From contig NZ_JAIVAM010000004.1 of the NCBI RefSeq assembly GCF_020171845.1, positions 186,001 to 250,000 of the forward strand: a stretch of 64,000 bases of DNA, read 5' to 3'. Both the position numbers and the translations under genes were made by a program. The notes beneath the pieces are model-generated. The model was not told the origin of the DNA and made no database searches. It saw only the letters and a program-made list of their open reading frames with translations. Shown here in pieces: positions 1 through 8,307 of the stretch. The stretch is from Cytobacillus kochii (GTDB taxonomy: Bacteria > Bacillota > Bacilli > Bacillales > Cytobacillaceae). Numbering within the stretch: position 1 is the stretch's first letter; each line of letters begins with the position of its first letter.

Positions 1-1347
1 AAAATTTCAGAATATATAGTTAATTTAGACTATCAAGATTTACCAAAAGATGTGATTGAATTCACGAAAGTATGTATTTTAGATTGGTACGGTTCAGCAA
101 TAGCAGGCATAGATGAACCACCAGTTGTTGCTTTAAAAGAGACGTTATTTGAAATGGGAGGGAATGAACAGGCAACCCTTATTTCCGGTGAAAGGACTTC
201 TCTTGCAAATGCTGCCATGATTCATAGTGCTGCTAGCCATATAGTGGAGTTAGATGATATTCATAAAGGGTCGATTATTCATGCAGCAACAGTTGTGATT
301 CCTGCTGCTTTATCTGTGTGTGAAGCGTATGACTTATCAATAGAAGAATTAATTACGAGTATCGTCATCGGCTATGAAGTTTGTTATCGTATCGGGGAAG
401 CGGTTACGCCTAGTCATTATTATTATTGGCATAATACTGCAACATGTGGCACTTTCGGAGCAGCAGCTGCAGCAGCGAAGTTATTAGGGCTTAATAAACA
501 ACAAATCGTTCATGCTTTGGGGAATGCAGGGACACAGGCAGCGGGGTTATGGGAATTTATTGAAGACGGTGCCAATTCAAAACAGCTTCATACTGCAAAG
601 GCATCCTATAATGGTGTACTTGCAGCACTACTTGCTAAAAAAGGCTTTACAGGTGCATCAAAGATATTAGAGGGTGATCGTGGTTTTTTCAAGGCAATGA
701 GTGATTCGTACAACGAACAAAAGATTGTTGAAGGACTCGGTGAGCAGTTTAAAATAATGGAAAATGGTTTTAAGCTTTATGCTTCCTGTCGTCATACACA
801 TCCGAGTATGGACTGTGTGCATACATTGATGAACAAACATTCAATAGACTCTACTGAAATTGAAAAAATCCTCATAGAAACCTATCAAACTGTATTAGAT
901 ATAACGGATAATCCCAAACCTCGTTCCATTTATGCAGCAAAATTTAGTGTACAATTCTGTGTTAGCTTAATCGCTCTTAAAGGCAGCGCTTTTCTACAAG
1001 ACTTTAATGAAAGAACATTAAATAATAGTGAAATTAGAGAAATGATGAATAAAGTACGAGTAGTATCAACAAAGGATTTTACGGATGCCTATCCAGAACA
1101 ATGGGGTGCCAAGGTAACTATTGTCTTAAGGAATAAAGAAAGTTATCGTTTCGCGACTGAATTTCCAAAAGGAGACCCAGAGAATCCTGCCAGTAAAAAA
1201 CAAATGGTTGAGAAGTTCCAGTCATTAGTGGCTCATAAAATTACAGATGTAGATCATAGAGTAGATGATATATACAATATTGAAAATGTAAAAATAAAGG
1301 ATTGGCTACTGGTAAATAGCCCAATTGTAAATGGAAATGAGGCTTGA
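1..1347 (+). CDS. MmgE/PrpD family dehydratase, 5' end cut by window
   Basis: This is a MmgE/PrpD family protein, related to 2-methylcitrate dehydratase, cis-aconitate decarboxylase and iminodisuccinate epimerase. The reading frame is open from base 1, so the GTG at 52 is internal and the true start lies upstream; only a short N-terminal stretch is missing. Family features are HIVELDD near the start, the glycine/alanine-rich GTFGAAAAAAKLLGL, and CRHTHPSMD in the second half. The stop overlaps the next start as ATGA, so it is translationally coupled to the fumarase-type hydratase that follows. It probably adds or removes water on a small hydroxy-acid. The exact substrate cannot be told from sequence. 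Confidence 0.9.
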   Translation, partial: KISEYIVNLDYQDLPKDVIEFTKVCILDWYGSAIAGIDEPPVVALKETLFEMGGNEQATLISGERTSLANAAMIHSAASHIVELDDIHKGSIIHAATVVIPAALSVCEAYDLSIEELITSIVIGYEVCYRIGEAVTPSHYYYWHNTATCGTFGAAAAAAKLLGLNKQQIVHALGNAGTQAAGLWEFIEDGANSKQLHTAKASYNGVLAALLAKKGFTGASKILEGDRGFFKAMSDSYNEQKIVEGLGEQFKIMENGFKLYASCRHTHPSMDCVHTLMNKHSIDSTEIEKILIETYQTVLDITDNPKPRSIYAAKFSVQFCVSLIALKGSAFLQDFNERTLNNSEIREMMNKVRVVSTKDFTDAYPEQWGAKVTIVLRNKESYRFATEFPKGDPENPASKKQMVEKFQSLVAHKITDVDHRVDDIYNIENVKIKDWLLVNSPIVNGNEA

Positions 1348-2195
1348 TGATGAAAGTGATTGCTTATGACCATATAGTGGAACAAGTAGCGAAGCTTTGT
1401 CAGGAAGCGAACTTTGACCTTGGCGAAGACGTTATTTCTGCTTTTCGACAAGCGGTAGAAACAGAAAGATCACCAATTGGAAAAGATATACTGTTAGATT
1501 TAATTGAAAATGCGAATATCGCTACAGAAAACCGTGTGCCTATGTGTCAGGATACAGGTGTTTCCGTTTTTATAGTTGAATTAGGTCAAGACTGTTTGAT
1601 TAAAGGTGGAACAATTACAAGTGCCATTAATGAAGGTGTAATGAAAGGATATAAAGACGGATATTTAAGGCATTCTATCGTCAATAATCCCCTGACAAGA
1701 GATAAATCTGAAACATATAACAGCCCTGCCATTATTCATATCGAAATGAAAGCCGGAGATCAACTCGTTATCCATATGTCGGCAAAAGGGGGAGGGAGTG
1801 AGAATATGAGTGCACTTAAAATGTTAACCCCAGCAGATGGTATCGAAGGCGTAAAAGAGTTCATCTTAACAACCGTTGAAAATGCAGGACCAAATGCTTG
1901 TCCACCTCTAGTTGTTGGAATTGGAATTGGTGGGAATTTTGAACGCTGCGCTTATTTAGCTAAAAAATCATTGTTTAGGCCGATTGGTCAACATCATCAG
2001 TCTCCAATAGTTGCCCAATTAGAAAAAGATTTAATGAAGAACATGAATGAAATGGGGATTGGTCCTCAAGGATTAGGTGGCGATACAACTGCCATAGATG
2101 TAAAGATCGAGTTAGAACCATGTCATATCGCTGCACTTCCTGTGGCTGTTAATTTAAATTGTCATGCGTCAAGACATAAAGAATTAAGAATGTGA
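1347..2195 (+). CDS. Class I fumarase-type hydratase, alpha subunit
   Basis: This is the N-terminal (alpha) half of a class I, iron-sulfur fumarase/L-tartrate dehydratase. Three cysteines expected to hold the 4Fe-4S cluster are visible: in VPMCQDTG (about residue 67), NACPP (about 185) and FERCAYLAKKSL (about 201). The ATG at 1347 overlaps the previous stop and follows AATGAGG; a TTG at 1344 is possible but less likely. Class I enzymes with split subunits hydrate fumarate, dehydrate tartrate, or hydrate mesaconate. The PrpD, CoA-transferase and TRAP neighbours make a fumarate-like dicarboxylate likely and TCA-cycle duty less likely. That assignment is inference. Confidence 0.93.
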   Translation: MMKVIAYDHIVEQVAKLCQEANFDLGEDVISAFRQAVETERSPIGKDILLDLIENANIATENRVPMCQDTGVSVFIVELGQDCLIKGGTITSAINEGVMKGYKDGYLRHSIVNNPLTRDKSETYNSPAIIHIEMKAGDQLVIHMSAKGGGSENMSALKMLTPADGIEGVKEFILTTVENAGPNACPPLVVGIGIGGNFERCAYLAKKSLFRPIGQHHQSPIVAQLEKDLMKNMNEMGIGPQGLGGDTTAIDVKIELEPCHIAALPVAVNLNCHASRHKELRM

Positions 2196-2773
2196 GGCTG
2201 ATAAAATTGGAAAAAAAGCAATTATCACTACCCTTAAAACCAGAAGAGTTGGAAACATTAAGGGCCGGGCAGCAAGTCGAATTAACTGGCTTAATATATA
2301 CAGCGAGAGACGCAGCCCACAAAAAAATTTATGATCTTTTATCTCAACAAGAAACGGTCCCATTCACGTTAGAAAATGCTTTTATTTATTACGTTGGTCC
2401 GACCCCAGCAAAACCTAATCAAGTGATTGGTTCCGCTGGTCCAACTACTAGTAGCAGAATGGATAAATATACACCATTATTATTAGAGCATGGCTTAAAA
2501 GGAATGATTGGAAAAGGATATCGAAATGAAGAAGTAAAGGAAAGTATAAAAAGAAACAAAGTCGTTTATTTAGCAGCAATAGGGGGAACCGGTGCACTTC
2601 TTTCTACGGCTATTAGAGAGGCTGAGGTTGTGGCATTTCCTGAGTTAGGTCCAGAGGCAGTATATAGGCTCACAGTAGAACATTTTCCAGCTACAGTGAT
2701 TATCGATTCTTTAGGTAATGACTGGTATATACAAGCAAGAGAGAAGTTTCAACAAGAAAGATCAACTCTTTAA
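2192..2773 (+). CDS. Class I fumarase-type hydratase, beta subunit
   Basis: This is the C-terminal (beta) partner of the upstream subunit, 193 residues, with the family core GSAGPTTSSRMD, the GKGYRNEEV stretch, AIGGTGALLS and the terminal FPATVIIDSLGNDWY. The frame begins with GTG at 2192, overlapping the alpha stop. A TTG at 2207 has the better-spaced ribosome site (TGAGG, about nine bases upstream) and gives a start closer to the family, so the true product may be five residues shorter. Together alpha and beta should form one oxygen-sensitive hydratase. There is no other fumarase in the window. Confidence 0.92.
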   Translation: MRLIKLEKKQLSLPLKPEELETLRAGQQVELTGLIYTARDAAHKKIYDLLSQQETVPFTLENAFIYYVGPTPAKPNQVIGSAGPTTSSRMDKYTPLLLEHGLKGMIGKGYRNEEVKESIKRNKVVYLAAIGGTGALLSTAIREAEVVAFPELGPEAVYRLTVEHFPATVIIDSLGNDWYIQAREKFQQERSTL

Positions 2774-2867
2774 TCATTTATTACTATTCTTAAAAAGGAC
2801 AAAGTCTCACATGTCTATCAATTGTATCCATTATCCCAAACAAATTATCTATTTTATTAATAAAATA

Positions 2868-2917
2868 TTGAATATTATTAATATATATAATAGTATAATT
2901 AATAAATTCAGAAAATT
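2868..2917 (+). promoter_or_regulatory. Candidate promoter and CodY-like box before acyl-CoA dehydrogenase
   Basis: The 165-base gap before the acyl-CoA dehydrogenase is very AT-rich. TTGAAT at 2868 is followed 17 bases later by TAGTAT (2891), with a better TATAAT at 2894. The 15-mer at 2903-2917 matches the CodY consensus at 12 of 15 positions. In DNA this AT-rich such matches arise by chance, so this is only a candidate internal promoter for acd-caiB-dctPQM-acs. Confidence 0.3.
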
Positions 2918-2938
2918 CTAATTAGGTGGTGTGGAGAG

Positions 2939-4153
2939 ATGGAGTTCGAATATACAAGTGAAAACCAACAAGTCTTACAAATGGTAAAGGAGTTTGTCCG
3001 AAAAGAAGTGTCACCCCACATTAAATATTATGAGAAAAATCAATTATTCCCGAAAGATATTTTTGAAAAAATGGGGAATCTAGGTTTTTTTGGTGCTTGT
3101 TTTCCTGAGCAATATGGCGGGTCTGAATTAGGTTTTCTTAATTTAGCTATCATTGCTGAAGAAATATCGAAAGCACATCCATCGTTAGGTTATGCCTTTA
3201 ATATGCAAGCAATGACCTGTCCTTTTACAATACTAAATTGGGGAAATAAGCAGCAAATTGAAAAATATGTTCCTTCTCTAATAAAGGCTGAGAAAATTGG
3301 TATGTTCGCTCTTACTGAATCTGGTGGTGGCTCAGATCCTGCTGGAGCAATGAAGACAACGGCTGTTTTAGATGGTGATGAGTACGTACTGAACGGATCA
3401 AAAATGTGGATTACTTTTGCAAATGAGGCAGATGTAGGTGTGTTGTTTGCGAGAACCAATCCAGAAGCTGGTCATAAGGGCATTTCTGCATTTATTATTG
3501 AGACTAATGTACCAGGGTTTTATGCAAAACCAATCGAAATCAGCTCTCTAGGATTTATGACAAGAAGCTGTGAAGTATTTTTAGAGGATTATCGAATCCC
3601 CAAAAGTCAATTATTAGGGAAAGAGGGAGAAGGCTTTAAAATTGCGATGAACGCCCTTGATTATGGACGCTTAACGGTTTCTTCACGATTGGTTGGCATT
3701 GCTCAAGGTTGTATTGATGAGTCGATATCTTATGCAAACGAACGAGAAGTGAGTGGTGTACCGATTGGTCAATATCAAATGATTCAACATTTGATTGCGG
3801 ATATGGTAGTAGAAACAGAGGCTGCAAGATTGCTTACGTATAAAAGCGCTTACTTAAAAGATAAAGGCGAAGCGGCGACTAGACAAAGTGCATACGCAAA
3901 ATATTTTGCTTCCGAAGTAGCTACCAAAGCTGCAAGAAGTGCGTTAGAGATATTTGGTGGCAATGGTATCGCAGATGAATATCCGATTATGAAGTATGTA
4001 AACTATGCGAATATGCTTCACTTTGGTGAAGGGTCGGCAAATATTCAACGTATACTGATTGCCAATGATGCCTTAGGGGAAAAGGATGCTAATCGTCATC
4101 ATATCGAAAGAAAGTATTCTTTAAGTAGTGATATTCAAAAGGTGAGGGTGTAG
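2939..4153 (+). CDS. Acyl-CoA dehydrogenase
   Basis: This FAD-dependent acyl-CoA dehydrogenase, 404 residues, introduces an alpha-beta double bond into an acyl-CoA and passes electrons to ETF. The FAD and substrate loop ALTESGGGSDP, the segment KMWITFA and the C-terminal FGGNGIADEYP are typical. The likely catalytic base is Glu364 in FGEGSANIQR, the usual short-chain position, and the helix-G site used by isovaleryl-CoA dehydrogenase carries no glutamate (DYGR). Start ATG 2939 follows AGGTGG at good spacing. Only three bases separate it from the CoA transferase, so the pair is co-expressed. It probably acts on the CoA ester made by the CaiB protein or the downstream ligase. Confidence 0.95.
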   Translation: MEFEYTSENQQVLQMVKEFVRKEVSPHIKYYEKNQLFPKDIFEKMGNLGFFGACFPEQYGGSELGFLNLAIIAEEISKAHPSLGYAFNMQAMTCPFTILNWGNKQQIEKYVPSLIKAEKIGMFALTESGGGSDPAGAMKTTAVLDGDEYVLNGSKMWITFANEADVGVLFARTNPEAGHKGISAFIIETNVPGFYAKPIEISSLGFMTRSCEVFLEDYRIPKSQLLGKEGEGFKIAMNALDYGRLTVSSRLVGIAQGCIDESISYANEREVSGVPIGQYQMIQHLIADMVVETEAARLLTYKSAYLKDKGEAATRQSAYAKYFASEVATKAARSALEIFGGNGIADEYPIMKYVNYANMLHFGEGSANIQRILIANDALGEKDANRHHIERKYSLSSDIQKVRV

Positions 4154-4156
4154 TCG

Positions 4157-5371
4157 ATGAGTGAAAGGCAACCACTTGAAGGCGTTAAAGTATTGGATTT
4201 ATCTCGTGTATATGCAGGACCTGGGGGTTCAATGATATTAGCAGATTTAGGTGCTGATGTCATCAGAATAGAGGCACCGAACGGTACAGATAGTATGAGA
4301 GATTGGGTTCCTTTCATAGGTGGAGAAAGTACGTATTATTTTACCGCTAATCGTAATAAAAAATCAGTCGAGTTGGATTTGAAAAATCAAAAAGGGAAGG
4401 ATATCTTTCTAAAGCTCGTACAAGAGGCAGATATTGTCTTAGAAAACTTTAAAACAGGTACTTTGAAAAAGTTAGGTCTCGACCTAGATCAACTTAAAAA
4501 GGTAAAAAAAGATATTATATTATGTTCGGTTACCGGATATGGGCAAACGGGACCGTATAAAGGGGAACCGGGATTTGATCCTGTTATGCAAGCGATAGGT
4601 GGTTTAATGGAAGTTACTGGATTTTCAGAGGGCGAGGCGACAAGAGTGGGACTTCCACTAGTCGATATTATGACGTCACAATATGTAACAATAGCGATTC
4701 TAGCAGCACTAAGACAAAGAGATCAAACAGGAAAGGAACAATATATTGATCTATCCCTATTTGAAGTACAATTAAGTGCACTTGCCAATGTAGCAAGTAG
4801 TTATTTAAATACAGGTACTGTTTCCACAAGAGTTGGCAATGATCATAGTTATATTGTTCCTTATCAAGTATTTAAATGCAGTGACCGCCCATTAATGGTT
4901 TGTTGTGGTAATGATAAATTATTTGCGAATTTTTGCGTTGTTTTAAATCATGAAGAATGGATTGGGGACGATAGGTTTAAAACGAATCAAGCCAGAGTAA
5001 CTAACCGAGAAGTGTTAACAAAAAAGATCGCAGATATGATGATAACCAAAACGGCAGATGAATGGTTCAGTCTATTATCACAAGTAGGTGTTCCAGCTGG
5101 ACCAGTAAATAATATTGAACAAGTGTTTCAACATCCTCAAGTTGAGGCGAGAGAAGTTGTAGAAGAAGTTTCCCATGTAAAGCTTGGACATATTAAATTG
5201 GTGAAAAGTCCACTCAAAAATTCTACGCTAAATGTTAAAACAAAAGCAGGGCCACCTGTTTTAGGACAACATACAGAAGAACTTCTACATGCATTAGGGT
5301 ATCAAAAATTAGAGATCGATCAACTGAGAAAAGAGGGAGTTATTGGTTTGTTAGCCAAGTGGAAAGTGTGA
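4157..5371 (+). CDS. CaiB/BaiF family CoA transferase
   Basis: This is a class III CoA transferase of 404 residues. It starts with the family pattern GVKVLDLSRVYAGPGGSMILADLGADVIRIE, shown here only by its first and last parts: VLDLSRVYAGP and LADLGADVIRIE. The expected catalytic aspartate lies in PLVDIMTS. Such enzymes move CoA between carboxylic acids through an aspartyl-CoA thioester. Known members act on succinate with mesaconate, benzylsuccinate, formate/oxalate or carnitine. Placed between an acyl-CoA dehydrogenase and a TRAP transporter, it probably activates the imported acid using succinyl-CoA or a product CoA ester. A second, divergent paralogue lies at 24897-26111. Confidence 0.93.
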   Translation: MSERQPLEGVKVLDLSRVYAGPGGSMILADLGADVIRIEAPNGTDSMRDWVPFIGGESTYYFTANRNKKSVELDLKNQKGKDIFLKLVQEADIVLENFKTGTLKKLGLDLDQLKKVKKDIILCSVTGYGQTGPYKGEPGFDPVMQAIGGLMEVTGFSEGEATRVGLPLVDIMTSQYVTIAILAALRQRDQTGKEQYIDLSLFEVQLSALANVASSYLNTGTVSTRVGNDHSYIVPYQVFKCSDRPLMVCCGNDKLFANFCVVLNHEEWIGDDRFKTNQARVTNREVLTKKIADMMITKTADEWFSLLSQVGVPAGPVNNIEQVFQHPQVEAREVVEEVSHVKLGHIKLVKSPLKNSTLNVKTKAGPPVLGQHTEELLHALGYQKLEIDQLRKEGVIGLLAKWKV

Positions 5372-5398
5372 TTATGCACAATAATGGAGGTGTTTCCA

Positions 5399-6460
5399 AT
5401 GAAAAAGATTCTTCTATTGACTTTATTTTTTGTATGTATTTTATTAAATGGCTGTAGTCAACAGACATCCAATGAAAGCGCTTCCGATGAGGTGTATGTG
5501 ATGGATATAAATAATTGGCAGCCATCTACACATCACTATGCTTATAATGCGTGGGAGCCATGGAAAAAGATGGTGGAAGAAAAGACGAATGGAAGAGTTA
5601 AAGTCAATATTTATCATGGGAGTGCCTTAGGAAAGTCTAGCTCTGTTTATCAAGATATAAAAGGAGGGCTCTATGATGTAAGTCTTCTCGTAACGAACTA
5701 TTTTTATGATACCCCTTTTTTTCCTTATACAATCGGTAGTTTACCATTTGCATTACAAGGACCTGTTGAGGCAAACAAAGTTTTAAGTAAATTCGAAGAT
5801 CGATTTGCAGACAAAGGGTTAGATAATGTCATCCTTATGCCACCAACATCAACAGATGCCTATGATTTATTTTCTACCACTCCTATTCACACAATGGAAG
5901 ATTTACAGAATAAAAAAATGAGAATGAGCGGAAAAGGCGAAAATGCCTTTATTCAATCATTAGGAGGAACGCCAGTATCGATCACATCTGAAGGCATATA
6001 CGAAGGATTAGAAAAGGGGATGATTGATACCGCATTTTATACACCTATTGGCGGTGAAGCAGTAAGGTATTATGAACCTGCCCCTTATATTACACAAATG
6101 TCAGTACTCGTAAACCCACTCATTCCTGTAATGAATAAAAACTTCTATGATCAGCTCCCGCCAGATTTACAAAAAATATTTACAGAAGAATTGAATCCTG
6201 CGTTATCAGAAATGTTTACAAAGAGTTATGTTACAGAGTTAGCTGCTTCTAATGAGCAGTTAGAGAAAGCAGTTGAAAAAAGAGGCGAATATATTAAACT
6301 TTCTACAGAAGAAGACATTAAGTATCGTGAAGCAGGTAAAGGTGCTTGGGAGTTATGGATAGAAGATGCCAATAAACGTGGATATGATGGAGAAGAAATG
6401 GTCGAAGCTTTTTTTGAAATTCTCCGTGAAGAAGATTACCCTTTACCATTTGAAAATTAA
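5399..6460 (+). CDS. TRAP transporter solute-binding lipoprotein, DctP type
   Basis: This is the extracytoplasmic receptor of a DctPQM TRAP transporter. The start chosen is ATG 5399, eight bases after GGAGG; an upstream in-frame ATG at 5384 lies in front of that site. The N terminus is a lipoprotein signal ending in LLNGC, so the mature protein should be lipid-anchored at the outer face of the membrane, as expected in a Gram-positive cell. The SBP_bac_7 fold is recognisable in YHGSALGKSSSVYQDI, KKMRMSGKG and GMIDTAFYTP. The ligand is probably a carboxylate, in keeping with the family. It is followed directly by the two membrane subunits. Confidence 0.93.
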   Translation: MKKILLLTLFFVCILLNGCSQQTSNESASDEVYVMDINNWQPSTHHYAYNAWEPWKKMVEEKTNGRVKVNIYHGSALGKSSSVYQDIKGGLYDVSLLVTNYFYDTPFFPYTIGSLPFALQGPVEANKVLSKFEDRFADKGLDNVILMPPTSTDAYDLFSTTPIHTMEDLQNKKMRMSGKGENAFIQSLGGTPVSITSEGIYEGLEKGMIDTAFYTPIGGEAVRYYEPAPYITQMSVLVNPLIPVMNKNFYDQLPPDLQKIFTEELNPALSEMFTKSYVTELAASNEQLEKAVEKRGEYIKLSTEEDIKYREAGKGAWELWIEDANKRGYDGEEMVEAFFEILREEDYPLPFEN

Positions 6461-6482
6461 AACAGTTAAGGTGGTGGAATGC

Positions 6483-6998
6483 ATGAGAAAGCTGGAAGAG
6501 ATCATACACTTTTTAACAGCAATAACAAAATATATTGCGTTAGCAACGATGACACTGATGATGATTTTTATTACCTTTGCTGTAATTAGTCGGATATTAT
6601 TTTCACCTATTATCGGTGATATCGAAATTGTTCAGTTAGGTATGGTAGTGCTAATCATGTGTGGTTTGGCTTATACAGAACAAGTAAACGGACATATTAC
6701 CATAGATATTATCACAAGCAGACTTTCATATAAGTGGCAACGTGTCTTAGAGATATTTGGCGCCTTTCTTACATTTATTATTACCATCCTCATTGCCTAT
6801 ATATATCTTCATGTCGGGATCTTTCATCAACTAACAATGCCTATATCTACTACTCTTTTAGAAATCCCGTTTTATCCCTTTGATTATATCATTACATTCG
6901 GCTTTCTCATGTGGGGAGCTGAGGCTTTTCTAAGAATGCTCAAGCTCATCTTTTCATTAAATTATGAAAATACAGGAGGTGATGAACATGCCGGTTGA
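6483..6998 (+). CDS. TRAP transporter small membrane subunit, DctQ type
   Basis: This is the small permease subunit, about 171 residues with four hydrophobic segments, including GLAYTEQVNGHITIDI, a typical DctQ stretch. The longer open frame from 6366 overlaps the end of dctP. The ATG at 6483 follows AAGGTGGTGG and gives the usual DctQ length, so it is preferred. The 3' end overlaps the large permease gene by 11 bases, which implies translational coupling. It forms the membrane complex with the following DctM protein and is driven by an ion gradient, usually sodium. Confidence 0.9.
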   Translation: MRKLEEIIHFLTAITKYIALATMTLMMIFITFAVISRILFSPIIGDIEIVQLGMVVLIMCGLAYTEQVNGHITIDIITSRLSYKWQRVLEIFGAFLTFIITILIAYIYLHVGIFHQLTMPISTTLLEIPFYPFDYIITFGFLMWGAEAFLRMLKLIFSLNYENTGGDEHAG

Positions 6999-8292
6999 AT
7001 GGTTTGGCGTTATCGTTATTTTGATCATGTTTGTTTTAATGTTTTTTAAAGTACCCATTGCTATCGCAATGGTTGTACCAGCCGTACTAGGAATCTTTTA
7101 TTTGAAAGGTTGGACGGCATTAGCCACAGTTGTTGAAACAGTGACATGGGATCATAGTTTTAGTTATACGTTAAGCACTATCCCTATGTTTGTTCTAATG
7201 GGAGAATTATTATTTATCTGTGGAATTAGTACAGAGCTCTTTAATACTTTCAGACTTTGGCTTAGTAGATTAAGAGGTGGACTTGGAATGGCGACAATTG
7301 CATCTTCTGCTGTTTTTGCGGCCGCTTCAGGTTCAAGCCTTGCAAATACTGCCACAATGGGTGTAATTGCATCAAAGGAAATGCTAAAGGCTGGTTATAA
7401 CAAATCATTAACCGGAGGAACGATTGTCGCGGGAGGAACATTGGGTGTGCTCATTCCACCAAGCACTTTGTTTATTCTATATGGGATGATGACTGAACAA
7501 TCTATTGGACAGCTTTTAGTGGCTGGCATTATACCGGGGCTGATGCTTATCATCTTATATATGATTACTGTATTTGTGGCTGTTTCTGTAAGGCCAGAGT
7601 TAGCACCAATGATTCATACAAAGGTGGAGTGGAAGGATCGTTTCATCGCATTGAAATCTACAATATGGATTATTTTGTTATTTGGTATTGTGATTGGGGG
7701 TATGTATATCGGCTGGTTTAACCCAACTGAAGCAGCAGGGATTGGGGCATTCTTTACGTTTATTTTTGCATTAATCAGAAGGAAATTAACGATTCAGTCA
7801 TTTGTTAAAGCATTATCTGCTACTTTAAAAACAACAGGATTTTTATTTGCCATAATTATTATGGCATTTATCTTAAATTACTTCCTAACAATTACGAGAT
7901 TACCTTTTCTATTAGCGGATATTTTCGAATCTATCTCAGTTCCCCCTTTTCTATTATTTGTGCTTATTATTCTTATGTACATTTTATTAGGAATGGTGAT
8001 GGATGCTCTTGCTATGGTTGTTGTTACATTACCGATTATTCTACCGATTATTCTAGCGATGGATATGAATTTAATTTGGTTCGGTGTCATTATTGTTTTG
8101 GTGATGGAAATGGCAATGATCACACCTCCTGTTGGCATGAATTGTTTTGTACTAAGAGGATCAGCCCCTGACCTTTCTTTAGAACAAATTTTTAAAGGAA
8201 CAAGTTTATTTTTGATTCCCATTTTCCTATTAATTATTATTCTCTATCTTTTTCCTGATATTGCTCTGTTTTTGCCTAAAAATATGTATTAA
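6988..8292 (+). CDS. TRAP transporter large permease, DctM type
   Basis: This large TRAP permease of 434 residues has about 12 membrane segments. Family motifs include ASSAVFAAASGSSLANTATM and AGGTLGVLIPPSTLF in the first half, and GMVMDALAMVVVTLPIILP with MITPPVGMNCFVL in the second. The start ATG 6988 lies eight bases after AGGAGG; the ATG at 6964 precedes that site. It completes a DctPQM system with the two preceding genes. The operon continues 15 bases later into an acyl-CoA ligase, which links uptake directly to activation. Confidence 0.94.
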   Translation: MPVEWFGVIVILIMFVLMFFKVPIAIAMVVPAVLGIFYLKGWTALATVVETVTWDHSFSYTLSTIPMFVLMGELLFICGISTELFNTFRLWLSRLRGGLGMATIASSAVFAAASGSSLANTATMGVIASKEMLKAGYNKSLTGGTIVAGGTLGVLIPPSTLFILYGMMTEQSIGQLLVAGIIPGLMLIILYMITVFVAVSVRPELAPMIHTKVEWKDRFIALKSTIWIILLFGIVIGGMYIGWFNPTEAAGIGAFFTFIFALIRRKLTIQSFVKALSATLKTTGFLFAIIIMAFILNYFLTITRLPFLLADIFESISVPPFLLFVLIILMYILLGMVMDALAMVVVTLPIILPIILAMDMNLIWFGVIIVLVMEMAMITPPVGMNCFVLRGSAPDLSLEQIFKGTSLFLIPIFLLIIILYLFPDIALFLPKNMY

Positions 8293-8307
8293 GAGGAGGT
8301 TGAATAT

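Noticed and set aside
2718-2921. Open frame overlapping the end of the fumarase beta gene
   Set aside because: Lysine/isoleucine-rich product of an AT-rich gap, no ribosome site, no similarity.
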